Assembly (NCBI GenBank): GCA_905478995.1
Contig: CAJQKT010000068.1
Coordinates: 1 to 55,208, forward strand
Source of the DNA: an uncultured Pseudomonadales bacterium
Lineage (GTDB): Bacteria > Pseudomonadota > Gammaproteobacteria > Pseudomonadales > UBA7434
Reading direction: 5' to 3'
DNA: 55,208 nucleotides
Under the pieces are notes generated by a model, which saw nothing but the letters and a program-made list of their open reading frames with translations, was not told where the DNA came from and made no database searches. The position numbers and the translations under genes were made by a program. Shown one piece after another: positions 28,739 to 37,897 of the stretch (positions are counted from its first letter, which is position 1; each line of letters begins with the position of its first letter).

Positions 28739-30361
28739 TTAGTCACTCCCTGCCACAGCTACTCTTACCGTCAGCGCCTGCCCCGGCTTTAAATATTTCT
28801 GCGTTTCAATATCATTCCAATTGCGTAGCTGATCGATACTCACATCATAGCGCGATGCAATGAGTGACAAATTCTCACCACTCTTGACGGTATAGGTAAA
28901 GCTGCGTGAGATGGTATCGCGACTGCTGGTATTTTTTGTCCACACGACTAAGCGCTTTCCAGGCATCAGCAAATCAGCTGCCGCCTTACCATTCCATTTC
29001 GCTAATGTCTGCGACGAAACGTTGAACTGCCTTCCAATTTTCCACCAACTATCGCCAGGTTTGACTGTGTAATAATTTTTTTCCCTTCCCCGCTTGCGGC
29101 TACCCAGTGCAAGCTCTCTCTGATCTGCACTTAACACATAGTGCGAACTCGCCTCGCTCGCTATAGGAACCATCAATATCTCGCCCACTTTAATCTGACT
29201 AGAATCCAAATTATTCGCTTGTGTAATGAGGTCATGTCGTGACGAGAAGTCACGAGCTATACCTGAAAGCGTGTCGCCTTTTTGAACCGTATAACGCTCC
29301 CATCGCAGGCGATCAGCGCTGTTAGTCTTCGACCAAGCCTCGGTAAAAGAAGCCACCGCATCGACAGGAAGAAGTAAAGTATGTGGCCCTTCAGGTGGTG
29401 TAGCCCAACGGCTAAAACCGGGGTTGAGTCGGTAAAGCACATCCATCTCAATCCCAGCCATTTTCGCGGCCTGCGCTAAATCAATTTGTGAATCGACATC
29501 CACTTTTTGAAAGTGCGGCATGTTTGGTACGGGATGCGGCGACATCCCATACAGCTCAGAATTCGCTAGTACTTCTCGAATCGCCAGTAAACGCGGTACA
29601 TAGTGCCGCGTTTCTCTAGGCAGTGAGAGTGACCAATAATCTGTTTTTAAACCTGCATTACGATTCTTTTTAATCGCACGGCTCACTCGAGCTGGCCCTG
29701 CATTATATGCAGCTAGCGCCAGTAACCAGTCGTCAAATCGCTGGTGTAAACGACTCAAATAAGTGAGCGCCGCATCTGTGGACATATAGGCATCACGACG
29801 CCCGTCATACCACCAGTTTTGCTCTAAACCGAAATGTTTGCCTGTAGCTGGTATAAATTGCCACAAGCCGGTAGCTCGGCCCGGAGAGTATGCGAATGCA
29901 TCGTAGGCACTTTCAATAAATGGCACTAACGCAAGTTCAACAGGCAAACCGCGCTCAATGCATTGTTGAACGATATAATAAGCATAGGGCTCAGAGCGCC
30001 TTGTTACGCTCTGGATATAATTCGGATTGCGCTTAAGCCAATCTAATTCGCGGTCAATCGCTTTTGTTTGGTCGACTACTAAAAAATCCACATCCCGACC
30101 AAAATTCTCTGCCGCTACAGACCATAACAAGAAATCTTCTTGCTGTATTTCAACACTAGAAAGGTTTGCTCGAGCATTGTCGTTGGTTGGCAACGTAGAA
30201 AACTCTGCAGCGACATCCGCACTGCATAAACACAACCCTAGTGTCAGCGGTATGAATTTGCGCACACCATGCCTCCGCCTTTGAACCAACCAGTGATTGA
30301 TTGCTACTAGCGCCAAAATAGACCGGCCAACATGATTGCGATACCGTAGCAGACTAAACAT
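28739..30361 (-). CDS. mltD: Membrane-bound lytic murein transglycosylase D with three LysM domains
   Basis: Cleaves peptidoglycan glycan strands to 1,6-anhydro products in the periplasm. From ATG 30361 it is 540 residues; this start overlaps the preceding gene's stop by eight bases. The transglycosylase domain has catalytic Glu in LVPFIESAYDAF, then GRATGLWQFIPATGKHFGL and ALAAYNAGPARV. Three LysM repeats end the protein, each opening YTVxxGD/E. The N-terminal hydrophobic stretch (FIPLTLGLCLCSADVAA) can serve as signal peptide. No clear lipobox is visible at the usual spot, so lipidation is doubtful. An in-frame ATG at 30445 would lie inside the upstream gene. Confidence 0.92.
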   Translation of the reverse strand: MFSLLRYRNHVGRSILALVAINHWLVQRRRHGVRKFIPLTLGLCLCSADVAAEFSTLPTNDNARANLSSVEIQQEDFLLWSVAAENFGRDVDFLVVDQTKAIDRELDWLKRNPNYIQSVTRRSEPYAYYIVQQCIERGLPVELALVPFIESAYDAFAYSPGRATGLWQFIPATGKHFGLEQNWWYDGRRDAYMSTDAALTYLSRLHQRFDDWLLALAAYNAGPARVSRAIKKNRNAGLKTDYWSLSLPRETRHYVPRLLAIREVLANSELYGMSPHPVPNMPHFQKVDVDSQIDLAQAAKMAGIEMDVLYRLNPGFSRWATPPEGPHTLLLPVDAVASFTEAWSKTNSADRLRWERYTVQKGDTLSGIARDFSSRHDLITQANNLDSSQIKVGEILMVPIASEASSHYVLSADQRELALGSRKRGREKNYYTVKPGDSWWKIGRQFNVSSQTLAKWNGKAAADLLMPGKRLVVWTKNTSSRDTISRSFTYTVKSGENLSLIASRYDVSIDQLRNWNDIETQKYLKPGQALTVRVAVAGSD

Positions 30362-30923
30362 ATTTTCCGCGATAGTCGCTGAAGTATTCGACAATTTCAG
30401 CCAGCTGAGTATCAATTTCACCTTCGGGATAAACGAGCGGTCCAAAGGTCATGGTCTTTGATGGGTAATCAAATGCTAGCGTAACAATAGGCACATTGGC
30501 ACTGTGCGAGATTCGTAAAAAACCGGATTTCCAGCGTTTCACTTTTGAGCGGGTACCTTCGGGAGTTACGACTAACCAGCATTCATCAGAATCGCGCATC
30601 AAATCTATTGCATCGCTCAACACACTGCGCCCCGCTTGACGATCGGTAGGAACAAAACCCAACCAGCGCCAAAGTTTGTCAACCGGCCAAAAAAACGCCT
30701 CTTTTTTCATCATGATACAAACTTTAATACCGTATCTAAGAATAAACGATGCCGCGTGCACGAAATCCCAATTGGTGGTGTGCGGTGCCACACAAATAAT
30801 TAATTTACTCTCATTGGGCATATCGCCTACCAACTTCCAGCCCGATAACTTGAGAAAAAATCCAGCTAACCCAGATAAAGCCATGCTATCTCGACGTGGC
30901 ATTTTTTCTGAAAAATTGATCAT
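30354..30923 (-). CDS. PlsC-like lysophospholipid acyltransferase
   Basis: 189 residues. The acyltransferase HX4D motif is PHTTNWDF and the second motif is VVTPEGTRSKVKRWKSGF. The short form without an N-terminal membrane helix matches a group of small 1-acylglycerol-3-phosphate acyltransferase-like proteins. The exact acceptor is unknown. It lies between sbcB and mltD on the same strand and overlaps mltD by eight bases. Confidence 0.87.
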   Translation of the reverse strand: MINFSEKMPRRDSMALSGLAGFFLKLSGWKLVGDMPNESKLIICVAPHTTNWDFVHAASFILRYGIKVCIMMKKEAFFWPVDKLWRWLGFVPTDRQAGRSVLSDAIDLMRDSDECWLVVTPEGTRSKVKRWKSGFLRISHSANVPIVTLAFDYPSKTMTFGPLVYPEGEIDTQLAEIVEYFSDYRGKYV

Positions 30924-30996
30924 CTTATGTGAAATTCCTGGCTCTTATTGACACGAAAACCCTAGCTCACCAGTTTAACTCAATCAGATAGCGCGT

Positions 30997-32427
30997 TTAT
31001 GCACCTAATAATCTGTATTTTTCCAGTAGATAGTCGCGAAAAGAAACCAACAGTTCTTTCGAGTGCCCGCTCTCAGCCCCGGCTATTAATTGCGAAACCT
31101 CTTCAAGCTCGCTTTCCAGAGGCTGACTTTCTGGCTTGAGTAGCTTGTCACGACAGTATTCTAGCCACTCCTGCTCTTCGGTCGGATTCAAACTACTTGG
31201 GAAATTACGCGCTCGATAACGAAAAAGCATTTCAGGCAGCCTTTCATCTTTGAACGAAAAACTCTGTGCGGCAAGTTCTGAGCCGTTTAATGGCACAATC
31301 TCACGCAGAGCCACTTTGTCTTCGTTAGGTATGAAGCCACCGTACAATTTTGCTTCAGCTGCTTTATCAGCGTCGTCGAATTTTTTCAGTGTCATCATCG
31401 AGCGCAACTTTTGTGCTAACGGCTTGTAAGCAAGCAACTGCTGTCGATGCTGCTCACACTGCTTGAGATTTAAATTTAGGCGCGAAGCCACAGTTTCATC
31501 AATCAACCCCGGACTCAACACTACTGGACTACGATTGATATGCACTGACTTTAATGGGATCCGATCAATGCCCGGCGGTAAATCTGAAAGCTTAGTAAAC
31601 AATAAGTCATTTAACTGTTGCGCAGAACAATCAAGTAATGATTGGGGCGAATAACGCAAGTCAACACACATAACTTCATTTTTATTACTCGGGTTCTCAG
31701 CAACAGGAAGGATCAGTGAACCACAGGCATTCTCGGATCCAAATCGTGATGAGATATGAAATTTAGGTTTACAGCTGCCTAGCTCTAATGCCTGCTGAGC
31801 AGCCTGTTTGTGTCGCAAGCCAAAAACATGAGCAAAAAGCTTAGGTTGTCGCTGCTTAATAAGGCGAGCAAGATTGATCGTGGCATAGACATCAGATAGC
31901 GCATCGTGGGCGGCCTCGTGTGATAAGCCATTAGCCGCTGTTAATTCTTCAAGTCGAAAGCTCACCACCCCATCATCGCGTGTAGGCCAAATAAAATCAT
32001 CCGGACGAACCGCATAGCAAAGCCTAACCATATCAATAATATCCCAGCGCGTATTACCATGCTGCCATTCGCGCGCATAGGGGTCGTAAAAATTTCGGTA
32101 TAATCCATAACGCGTCACCTCGTCATCAAACCGAATGCTGTTGTATCCAACCCCACAAGTTCCCGCTTGAGCCAGCTGACTATGAATAGCCGAAAAAAAA
32201 TCGCGCTCGGCCAGCCCTTGAGCCTCCGCGTGAGAAGGCGTAATGCCAGTAATCATACAGGCGGCAACACGTGGCAGCGTATCGAGCGCCGGCTTACAAT
32301 AGATATTGAGTGGCTCACCCAGTATATTAAAATCTTGGTCCGTTCTTACACCTGCAAACTGCGATGGCATGTCCTCGGATGGATTTACTCCCCAAGTTTC
32401 ATAATCATGCCAATAAAAACTTTCCAT
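30997..32427 (-). CDS. sbcB: Exodeoxyribonuclease I
   Basis: 3'-5' single-strand DNA exonuclease that works in mismatch repair and recombination. 476 residues, the usual length. The DEDDh nuclease starts YWHDYETWG (D8, E10) and continues with VGYNSIRFDDEVTRYG and the late His-Asp in SHEAAHDALSDVYATI. The SH3-like and helical C-terminal domains follow (YGGFIPNEDK, MLFRYRARNFPSSLNPTE). It is downstream of the MsbA-type gene by 55 bp. Confidence 0.96.
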   Translation of the reverse strand: MESFYWHDYETWGVNPSEDMPSQFAGVRTDQDFNILGEPLNIYCKPALDTLPRVAACMITGITPSHAEAQGLAERDFFSAIHSQLAQAGTCGVGYNSIRFDDEVTRYGLYRNFYDPYAREWQHGNTRWDIIDMVRLCYAVRPDDFIWPTRDDGVVSFRLEELTAANGLSHEAAHDALSDVYATINLARLIKQRQPKLFAHVFGLRHKQAAQQALELGSCKPKFHISSRFGSENACGSLILPVAENPSNKNEVMCVDLRYSPQSLLDCSAQQLNDLLFTKLSDLPPGIDRIPLKSVHINRSPVVLSPGLIDETVASRLNLNLKQCEQHRQQLLAYKPLAQKLRSMMTLKKFDDADKAAEAKLYGGFIPNEDKVALREIVPLNGSELAAQSFSFKDERLPEMLFRYRARNFPSSLNPTEEQEWLEYCRDKLLKPESQPLESELEEVSQLIAGAESGHSKELLVSFRDYLLEKYRLLGA

Positions 32428-32482
32428 TATTCGATCCTTTTTCCGTAAATTATTAATTCACTCAAAAAATGCTGTTAGAAAT

Positions 32483-34288
32483 TTATACAGTTTGATCACC
32501 AAATTGATAACTAGCTAATTTTGCATAAAGCGGTGAACGCAGTAACAACTCATCATGTGTACCAGAAGCCACCAGCCGACCTTGTTCAAGCACGCAAATA
32601 CTATCCGCATGTAAGATCGTTGATAAGCGATGCGCAATAATAAGCGTGGTACGATTTTGAACCAAGGCGGTGAGCGCCTGCTGCACATGAAACTCACTTT
32701 CAGAATCCAGTGCACTGGTCGCTTCATCTAGCATGAGGATACTGGGGTTTTTAAGAACCGCCCGCGCAATAGCAATACGCTGCCGCTGCCCTCCAGACAA
32801 GCGTACCCCCTGCTCACCCAAGAAGGTTTGATAGCCTTGCGGCAGTTGAATAATAAAATCATGCGCATGAGCCGCCACTGCAGCATCGATAACCTCAGCA
32901 TCGGTTGCCTCAGGATTACCATAACGAATATTGGTTGCAACGTCGGCAGTAAATAAAGCAGGCTGCTGAGGAACCACTCCAATCTGAGCACGCAAAGCCT
33001 GCGGATCCAGTTGCCGTATATCAGTATCACCCAGCTTGATAGCACCTGACTGCGGGTCATAAAAGCGCTGTAATAATTCAAAAATAGTGGACTTACCCGC
33101 CCCCGAAGGACCGACGAGCGCCACGCACTTACCTTCGGGAACCACTATTGAAAAATCACTTAAAGCTGCAGCCTTTGGGCGCGATGGATAACGAAAACAA
33201 ACCTTATTAAAACTTACCGTGGGCCGTGTTTGATCTGCAGCAACATTAATCGGTGGATTGGCGGGACCCACGATAGCCTGCTTAGCAGCGAGCAGCTCGA
33301 CAAGCCGATCAGTTGCACCGGCAGCACGCTGCAATTCACCCCAAACCTCTGAAATGGTTGCTACACCCATACCTACTAGTAGCGCATAGAAAACAAATGC
33401 AGCCAGATCGCCGCCACTCATATGGCCCATTATGACGTCTCGGCCGCCTATCCAAAGCATTATGGATAGAAGGCTAAACACCAACAGCATAACTACCGAC
33501 ATCATCATTGCACGGGTTTTCATGCGTTTTTTGGCAACAGAAAAAGCTGTTTCGACCTGGCGGGCAAACGCTTTTTTCTCAAAGTTCTCTTGAGTATAAC
33601 TCTGCACAGTTTTTATATGCTGAATAATCTCGCCTGCGTAACTGCCTACATCAGCCACTGAGTCCTGGCTGTCACGTGAAAGTCTTTTAACTTTTTTACC
33701 GAACAACAGCAAAGGTAATAGCACTAAGGGGACTGCAATCACCACTATCAGCATCAACTTTACATTAGTCACAAATAACATAACCAAACCACCGACAGCC
33801 GTTAAACTACTGCGCAGAGCCATTGACAAAGAACTACCAATAATTGTTTGCAGCAAAGTGGTATCGGTAGTGATACGCGAAACAATTTCACCACTGCGAT
33901 TGGTTTCAAAAAATCCTGGGTGCAAAGTAACAATGTGACTAAACACTGCCTTGCGTATATCTGCACTCACGCGCTCGCCCAGCCACGACACTAAGTAAAA
34001 ACGAACAAACGTTCCCAACGAAAATAAAACTGTCAGTCCCAGCAAGACAACCACCGACTGATTAAGCAGTTCAATTGAGTTTCGCCCAAATCCGCTATCA
34101 ATTAATAATTGAATACCTCGACCCAACATGAGTGTCATTGAGGCAGTGAATATCAGTGCCAGTAATGCTGCCAATCCACGAACCTTATAGACAGATAAAT
34201 ACAGCCATAAATGGCGCAGAGAGGATAGCTCTGCTCGAGAATCAGACTGCACCTGACTGGCCTTACTTTTAAGAACCGCGCTATTCAA
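32483..34288 (-). CDS. MsbA-type ABC exporter (fused membrane and ATPase domains)
   Basis: 601 residues. Six membrane helices in the first ~330 residues include YKVRGLAALLALIFTASMTLML and the coupling region TDTTLLQTIIGSS. The ATPase domain has Walker A GPSGAGKST (about 393), Q-loop, signature LSGGQRQRIAIARAV and Walker B ILMLDEATSALD. The start is TTG at 34288 with GGAG seven bases upstream, since no ATG gives the N-terminus. The subfamily (ABCB; lipid or drug exporters) is clear, the cargo is not. It may be the true lipid A flippase or one of several paralogues. Confidence 0.88.
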   Translation of the reverse strand: MNSAVLKSKASQVQSDSRAELSSLRHLWLYLSVYKVRGLAALLALIFTASMTLMLGRGIQLLIDSGFGRNSIELLNQSVVVLLGLTVLFSLGTFVRFYLVSWLGERVSADIRKAVFSHIVTLHPGFFETNRSGEIVSRITTDTTLLQTIIGSSLSMALRSSLTAVGGLVMLFVTNVKLMLIVVIAVPLVLLPLLLFGKKVKRLSRDSQDSVADVGSYAGEIIQHIKTVQSYTQENFEKKAFARQVETAFSVAKKRMKTRAMMMSVVMLLVFSLLSIMLWIGGRDVIMGHMSGGDLAAFVFYALLVGMGVATISEVWGELQRAAGATDRLVELLAAKQAIVGPANPPINVAADQTRPTVSFNKVCFRYPSRPKAAALSDFSIVVPEGKCVALVGPSGAGKSTIFELLQRFYDPQSGAIKLGDTDIRQLDPQALRAQIGVVPQQPALFTADVATNIRYGNPEATDAEVIDAAVAAHAHDFIIQLPQGYQTFLGEQGVRLSGGQRQRIAIARAVLKNPSILMLDEATSALDSESEFHVQQALTALVQNRTTLIIAHRLSTILHADSICVLEQGRLVASGTHDELLLRSPLYAKLASYQFGDQTV

Positions 34289-34510
34289 ACAACTTCTCCA
34301 AAAATATTGATATGCTCGACGTAACTATCAAACACTTTATTTTATATCTACTACAATTACCCAATGATCGTTTTCAAATAGCATTTTCACCGCACTATTA
34401 GATTAAAAAAAGTACGATTTACATTTGAAAAACTACAAATAAGTAGTCGTTATTACAGCAAGAGAGTAAAAAACAAACTCTCACCTTTTAAAGTGGGTAG
34501 CTCTAAAGCC

Positions 34511-35557
34511 ATGGCTAAAAACCTTACCATTTCAGAATTTATGACAACTAATGTTGCTCATGTAGATGCCGATGAAAAAATATTAGCTATCGCAAAAAAG
34601 ATGCGCAGGAAAAATATCTCCTGTGTCATGGTGCTAGAAAAAAAAGCTGAGACATCACAAGAAAATATCAGCCCGGGCATACCCCTAGGTATTATCACTG
34701 AGCGCAACATCATACACTTCATTGCTGATAATGCAGGGCATGGTCTTGACCATGTCACGGCAAAAGCAATCGTGCCATCAACATTGATATCGATTGATCA
34801 AAGTCACTCATTATTTGAAGCGATGGTTCTGTTCAGAAGCCAACGCGTAAAACAGTTAGCCGTACTTGACTCAGAACAACGCTTGACCGGCATCATCAAC
34901 TACTCTGATTTAATTGATGCTTACTACAACCAAATCGAATTACAATCAGAGCTAGGTGGCAATAACTGCATTGACGACGACAGTCCGATCAATACCCATT
35001 TGCTGGAGCTAAGCCTTACTGACCCAATGCTTAAAATAGGCAATCGGCGCTCAATGGAAATTGACCTTAAGCAAACTTACGAATTAGCCCTTCGTTACCG
35101 CCGACCTTACAGTATTGCCCTTATCGATATTGATTATTTTAAGAAATACAACGATAACTACGGCCATCAATCAGGCGATACTGCATTAATAGAAACGTGC
35201 AATGTCATCAATAACGCTACCCGTGGTAGCGATCGGTTATATCGCTATGGAGGCGAAGAGTTTTTACTTCTCATGCCGGAAACTAATGCCGAGGAAGCTA
35301 AAAAAGCCATTCAGCGTTTAAATATATGCGTTAGTGATAGCGCTATCACGCATGAGTATTCTCCTTTTGGCAAGATTACAGTGAGTATTGGTGCTTACTC
35401 GTTCAGCCCAGAAAAAGACATGGACTCTAGCGACTCACGTGAACTTTATCTCAATGAAATAGAAGAAAATTGCCGCCAATGCATAGCATATGCTGACGAT
35501 GCGCTCTATGCTGCAAAGTCAGATGGACGCAACAAGACATTTTCTGTTGCTGCTTGA
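34511..35557 (+). CDS. CBS-pair diguanylate cyclase
   Basis: 348 residues from ATG 34511; an in-frame GTG at 34493 is the alternative. Two CBS motifs (about 8-135: MTTNVAHVDADEKILAIAKKMRRKNISCVMVLE and IVPSTLISIDQSHSLFEAMVLFRSQRVKQLAVLD) precede a GGDEF domain whose active site is GGEEF at 247-251. An intact inhibitory site R-x-x-D (RGSD, 238-241) lies five residues before it. This predicts c-di-GMP synthesis with product feedback, tuned by nucleotide binding to the CBS pair. Cytoplasmic. It diverges from the MsbA-type gene. Confidence 0.92.
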   Translation: MAKNLTISEFMTTNVAHVDADEKILAIAKKMRRKNISCVMVLEKKAETSQENISPGIPLGIITERNIIHFIADNAGHGLDHVTAKAIVPSTLISIDQSHSLFEAMVLFRSQRVKQLAVLDSEQRLTGIINYSDLIDAYYNQIELQSELGGNNCIDDDSPINTHLLELSLTDPMLKIGNRRSMEIDLKQTYELALRYRRPYSIALIDIDYFKKYNDNYGHQSGDTALIETCNVINNATRGSDRLYRYGGEEFLLLMPETNAEEAKKAIQRLNICVSDSAITHEYSPFGKITVSIGAYSFSPEKDMDSSDSRELYLNEIEENCRQCIAYADDALYAAKSDGRNKTFSVAA

Positions 35558-35631
35558 TAACCGACGGCTAAAAACTATAAAAAGCATGCCTTGACGTTAT
35601 TTGTTCTTCAACGTGCTGTTTTTTTGCTGCC

Positions 35632-36525
35632 TTATAAAGTCAGCAATTTCCGCAATAGTCCATCATTAGGTTTTTGCTGACTCTGTAATAACAGCAACTC
35701 AGCCAAGACACCCTCTAACGAGTCCGATACTTTTTTTCGTAAACGCAGCTGTACGGACTCACTAAGCTCTTGCCCTTTATATTTACTCAAATCAATGGGT
35801 TGTCCCAAGCCCATATAAGAACGCTCCGGTTTCGGCAAGAGTGTCCCAAAAACGCCCTTAGGAATAGGTGGTGCCAAATCGGAATGCAGTAACTCATCGC
35901 TAACCCCAGCGCGCATTAATAACTTGCCAAGCATGGAGTTTGCCAAGTCATCACGCTCAATATAGCGGCCGTACCATTCATCCGGACCAACTAAGCCAAG
36001 CGGAACAATAGTATAACCATGACGTGCAGCTAACCGAATAAAACCGGTTCTTTTCTTCCAATGCAAGGTATATCGCTCTTCAACACGCTTATTTGCTTCA
36101 TGGGCGCCTCCAGGAAACAATAGCAAATCTTTACCCGCCTCCATAAAAGCATCGCCAATTTTTTGATCACCCATGATCCCGCCTGTTGCTACAACAAACT
36201 TTCTGATTGTTGGGTTTGCGTAAAGAAACTCATCGGCCATAGCTCGTGCACAGCGGCCAAATTCGTGCAGCAACACCGGCACAACAAAAAAACCATCAAC
36301 CGCGAGCGTTGCATGATTAGCAACAAACAACACAGGTTTATCAGGCAGGTTTTCTCTACCAATAATAGTCGGCTTAGTCATCCACTTAATTATCTGGTAA
36401 AGAGGAGTCAGTTTTTCAAATAGTTCCTGCTCATCAACAGCCAAGCCATCATCAATTATTTCTTGAATGATTTCAGGGGCCATACTTTTCCGTTTTCTAC
36501 TCTTATTACTACTATTAACCGTCAT
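35632..36525 (-). CDS. Lysophospholipid/diacylglycerol acyltransferase (TMEM68-like)
   Basis: 297 residues. The acyltransferase signature is FVANHATLAVDGFFVVPVLL (His-x5-Asp, a spacing typical of the TMEM68/plant phytyl-ester acyltransferase branch). Later motifs are LLLFPGGAHEANKR and TIVPLGLVGPDEWY. It is probably a peripheral membrane enzyme acting on neutral or polar lipids. It sits alone between the CBS-GGDEF gene and the SOS cassette. Confidence 0.85.
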   Translation of the reverse strand: MTVNSSNKSRKRKSMAPEIIQEIIDDGLAVDEQELFEKLTPLYQIIKWMTKPTIIGRENLPDKPVLFVANHATLAVDGFFVVPVLLHEFGRCARAMADEFLYANPTIRKFVVATGGIMGDQKIGDAFMEAGKDLLLFPGGAHEANKRVEERYTLHWKKRTGFIRLAARHGYTIVPLGLVGPDEWYGRYIERDDLANSMLGKLLMRAGVSDELLHSDLAPPIPKGVFGTLLPKPERSYMGLGQPIDLSKYKGQELSESVQLRLRKKVSDSLEGVLAELLLLQSQQKPNDGLLRKLLTL

Positions 36526-36772
36526 AAATTAATATCCAAAGAACTGGCACAAGCTATCCGCTAGGTACTCACATAAGCAGAAACTATAACAGCCACGGTA
36601 AAACCAGGCTATGCGAGTCATCACCAAATAATATACCTGCTTAGGCAATCAGTCAGCGCCCTATGCCTATCGATTAATTTTATCCAAATCATGGCCATAA
36701 AAAACCAGAGCTTAAGCAAATCAATAAGTTAGGCCCTCACTCACTAAATGCTGTACAAGCCGCCCTTTTATA

Positions 36773-36788
36773 CTGTATATTTATACAG
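36773..36788. promoter_or_regulatory. LexA (SOS) box upstream of imuA
   Basis: CTGTATATTTATACAG is a full CTGT-N8-ACAG operator with an AT-rich spacer, matching the gammaproteobacterial LexA consensus. It lies 138 bp before the imuA ATG and is the only clear LexA box I noticed. It also overlaps TATA-rich -10-like sequence, so LexA would occlude the promoter. Induction of imuA-imuB-dnaE2 by DNA damage follows. Confidence 0.88.
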
Positions 36789-36926
36789 TAGTTCGACGGT
36801 TTGAAAAGTCCTCACGGCCGCCTTCACCCCTTTATAAATACGCCTAGGAACCGAGTGCCGCCACGAACAATTAACAAATGACTGTTTAGTCACTTGATCG
36901 CTCATACATTAAGCACAACTCTACCA

Positions 36927-37877
36927 ATGACTAAAAATACATCGATTAAAAAAAGACAGGAGCTATCACTAGCCAATCAAAAGCAGAACGTTGAAGCCCT
37001 ATTGCAGCACCCTTATTTATGGCGAGCATCACAAGCTCCGCCCACTTCAGAGCAGCAAGCCAACTCGAATAGTGTAATCAAAAGCGGCTTTAGCCAAGTC
37101 GATAAATTGCTATGCAATAATGGCTGGCCTCTTGGCAACCTGATTGAATGCCTGGCACCACTATCATCGAGCCATCATTTTAAATATGGCTCTGTACAAC
37201 ATAATTCACTCTCGCAAAACAACAACATAATGCAGGGAGCACTCCATCTATTTTTACCGGCTATTCGTCAATTAGCTTCAAAAAAACGCCCTATTATATT
37301 AGTGGCTCCGCCCTATGTACCCTACTTGCCTGGCTGGCACATCAACACCGATTCGACACAGGCCTCTCCTTTATGGGTAGTATCACCAGACACAACTACC
37401 CATTTGCTGTGGGCTTGCGAACAAATACTACGCAGTAATAGTGCAAGTACCGTACTGATCTGGCTCAATCCATTAAAGAAACAGCAACATGGAGAATCTC
37501 AAAAAAAAAACCACTACCACTTGCGCAGTGTACATTTAAGAAAATTACAACTAGCCGCACGCCGTAGTCAAAGTTTGGTGGTTGCTTTGCGAGATATCAA
37601 TAATCAGCAAAAATCTTCGCCAGCGCCCTTACGTATTTGTCTAGAGCCGACGGCCTACAAACAAAAAACACGCTTACAAGTACACTTCCTTAAACAACCC
37701 GGTAGCTGGGGCGGTCAGAAAACCACGATTGCTTGGCATAATCGCTTACAGACAGCTGCTATCGCAGCCAATCAGTGGCCTGTTTATAACCCTACACAAG
37801 ACCTATTGAATAACTATAGGCAAGAAAAAAATGACAACCTAGCACAATCAACCACCTCAACCGCTAAGTGGTCATAG
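36927..37877 (+). CDS. imuA: ImuA, RecA-like component of the SOS mutasome
   Basis: 316 residues from ATG 36927, which gives the best N-terminus; an in-frame TTG lies at 36894. The protein shows the ImuA/SulA-like RecA-fold pattern: HPYLWRASQ near the start, SGFSQVDKLLCNNGWPLGNLIECLAP, PIILVAPPYVPYLPGW, then RRSQSLVVALRD and the C-terminal GSWGGQKTTI. It is thought to assist ImuB/DnaE2 in translesion synthesis. The Walker A-like region lacks the usual GKT. The gene is visibly AT-richer than its neighbours. Confidence 0.9.
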   Translation: MTKNTSIKKRQELSLANQKQNVEALLQHPYLWRASQAPPTSEQQANSNSVIKSGFSQVDKLLCNNGWPLGNLIECLAPLSSSHHFKYGSVQHNSLSQNNNIMQGALHLFLPAIRQLASKKRPIILVAPPYVPYLPGWHINTDSTQASPLWVVSPDTTTHLLWACEQILRSNSASTVLIWLNPLKKQQHGESQKKNHYHLRSVHLRKLQLAARRSQSLVVALRDINNQQKSSPAPLRICLEPTAYKQKTRLQVHFLKQPGSWGGQKTTIAWHNRLQTAAIAANQWPVYNPTQDLLNNYRQEKNDNLAQSTTSTAKWS

Positions 37878-37897
37878 GGAATAGATAAGCAACTGCT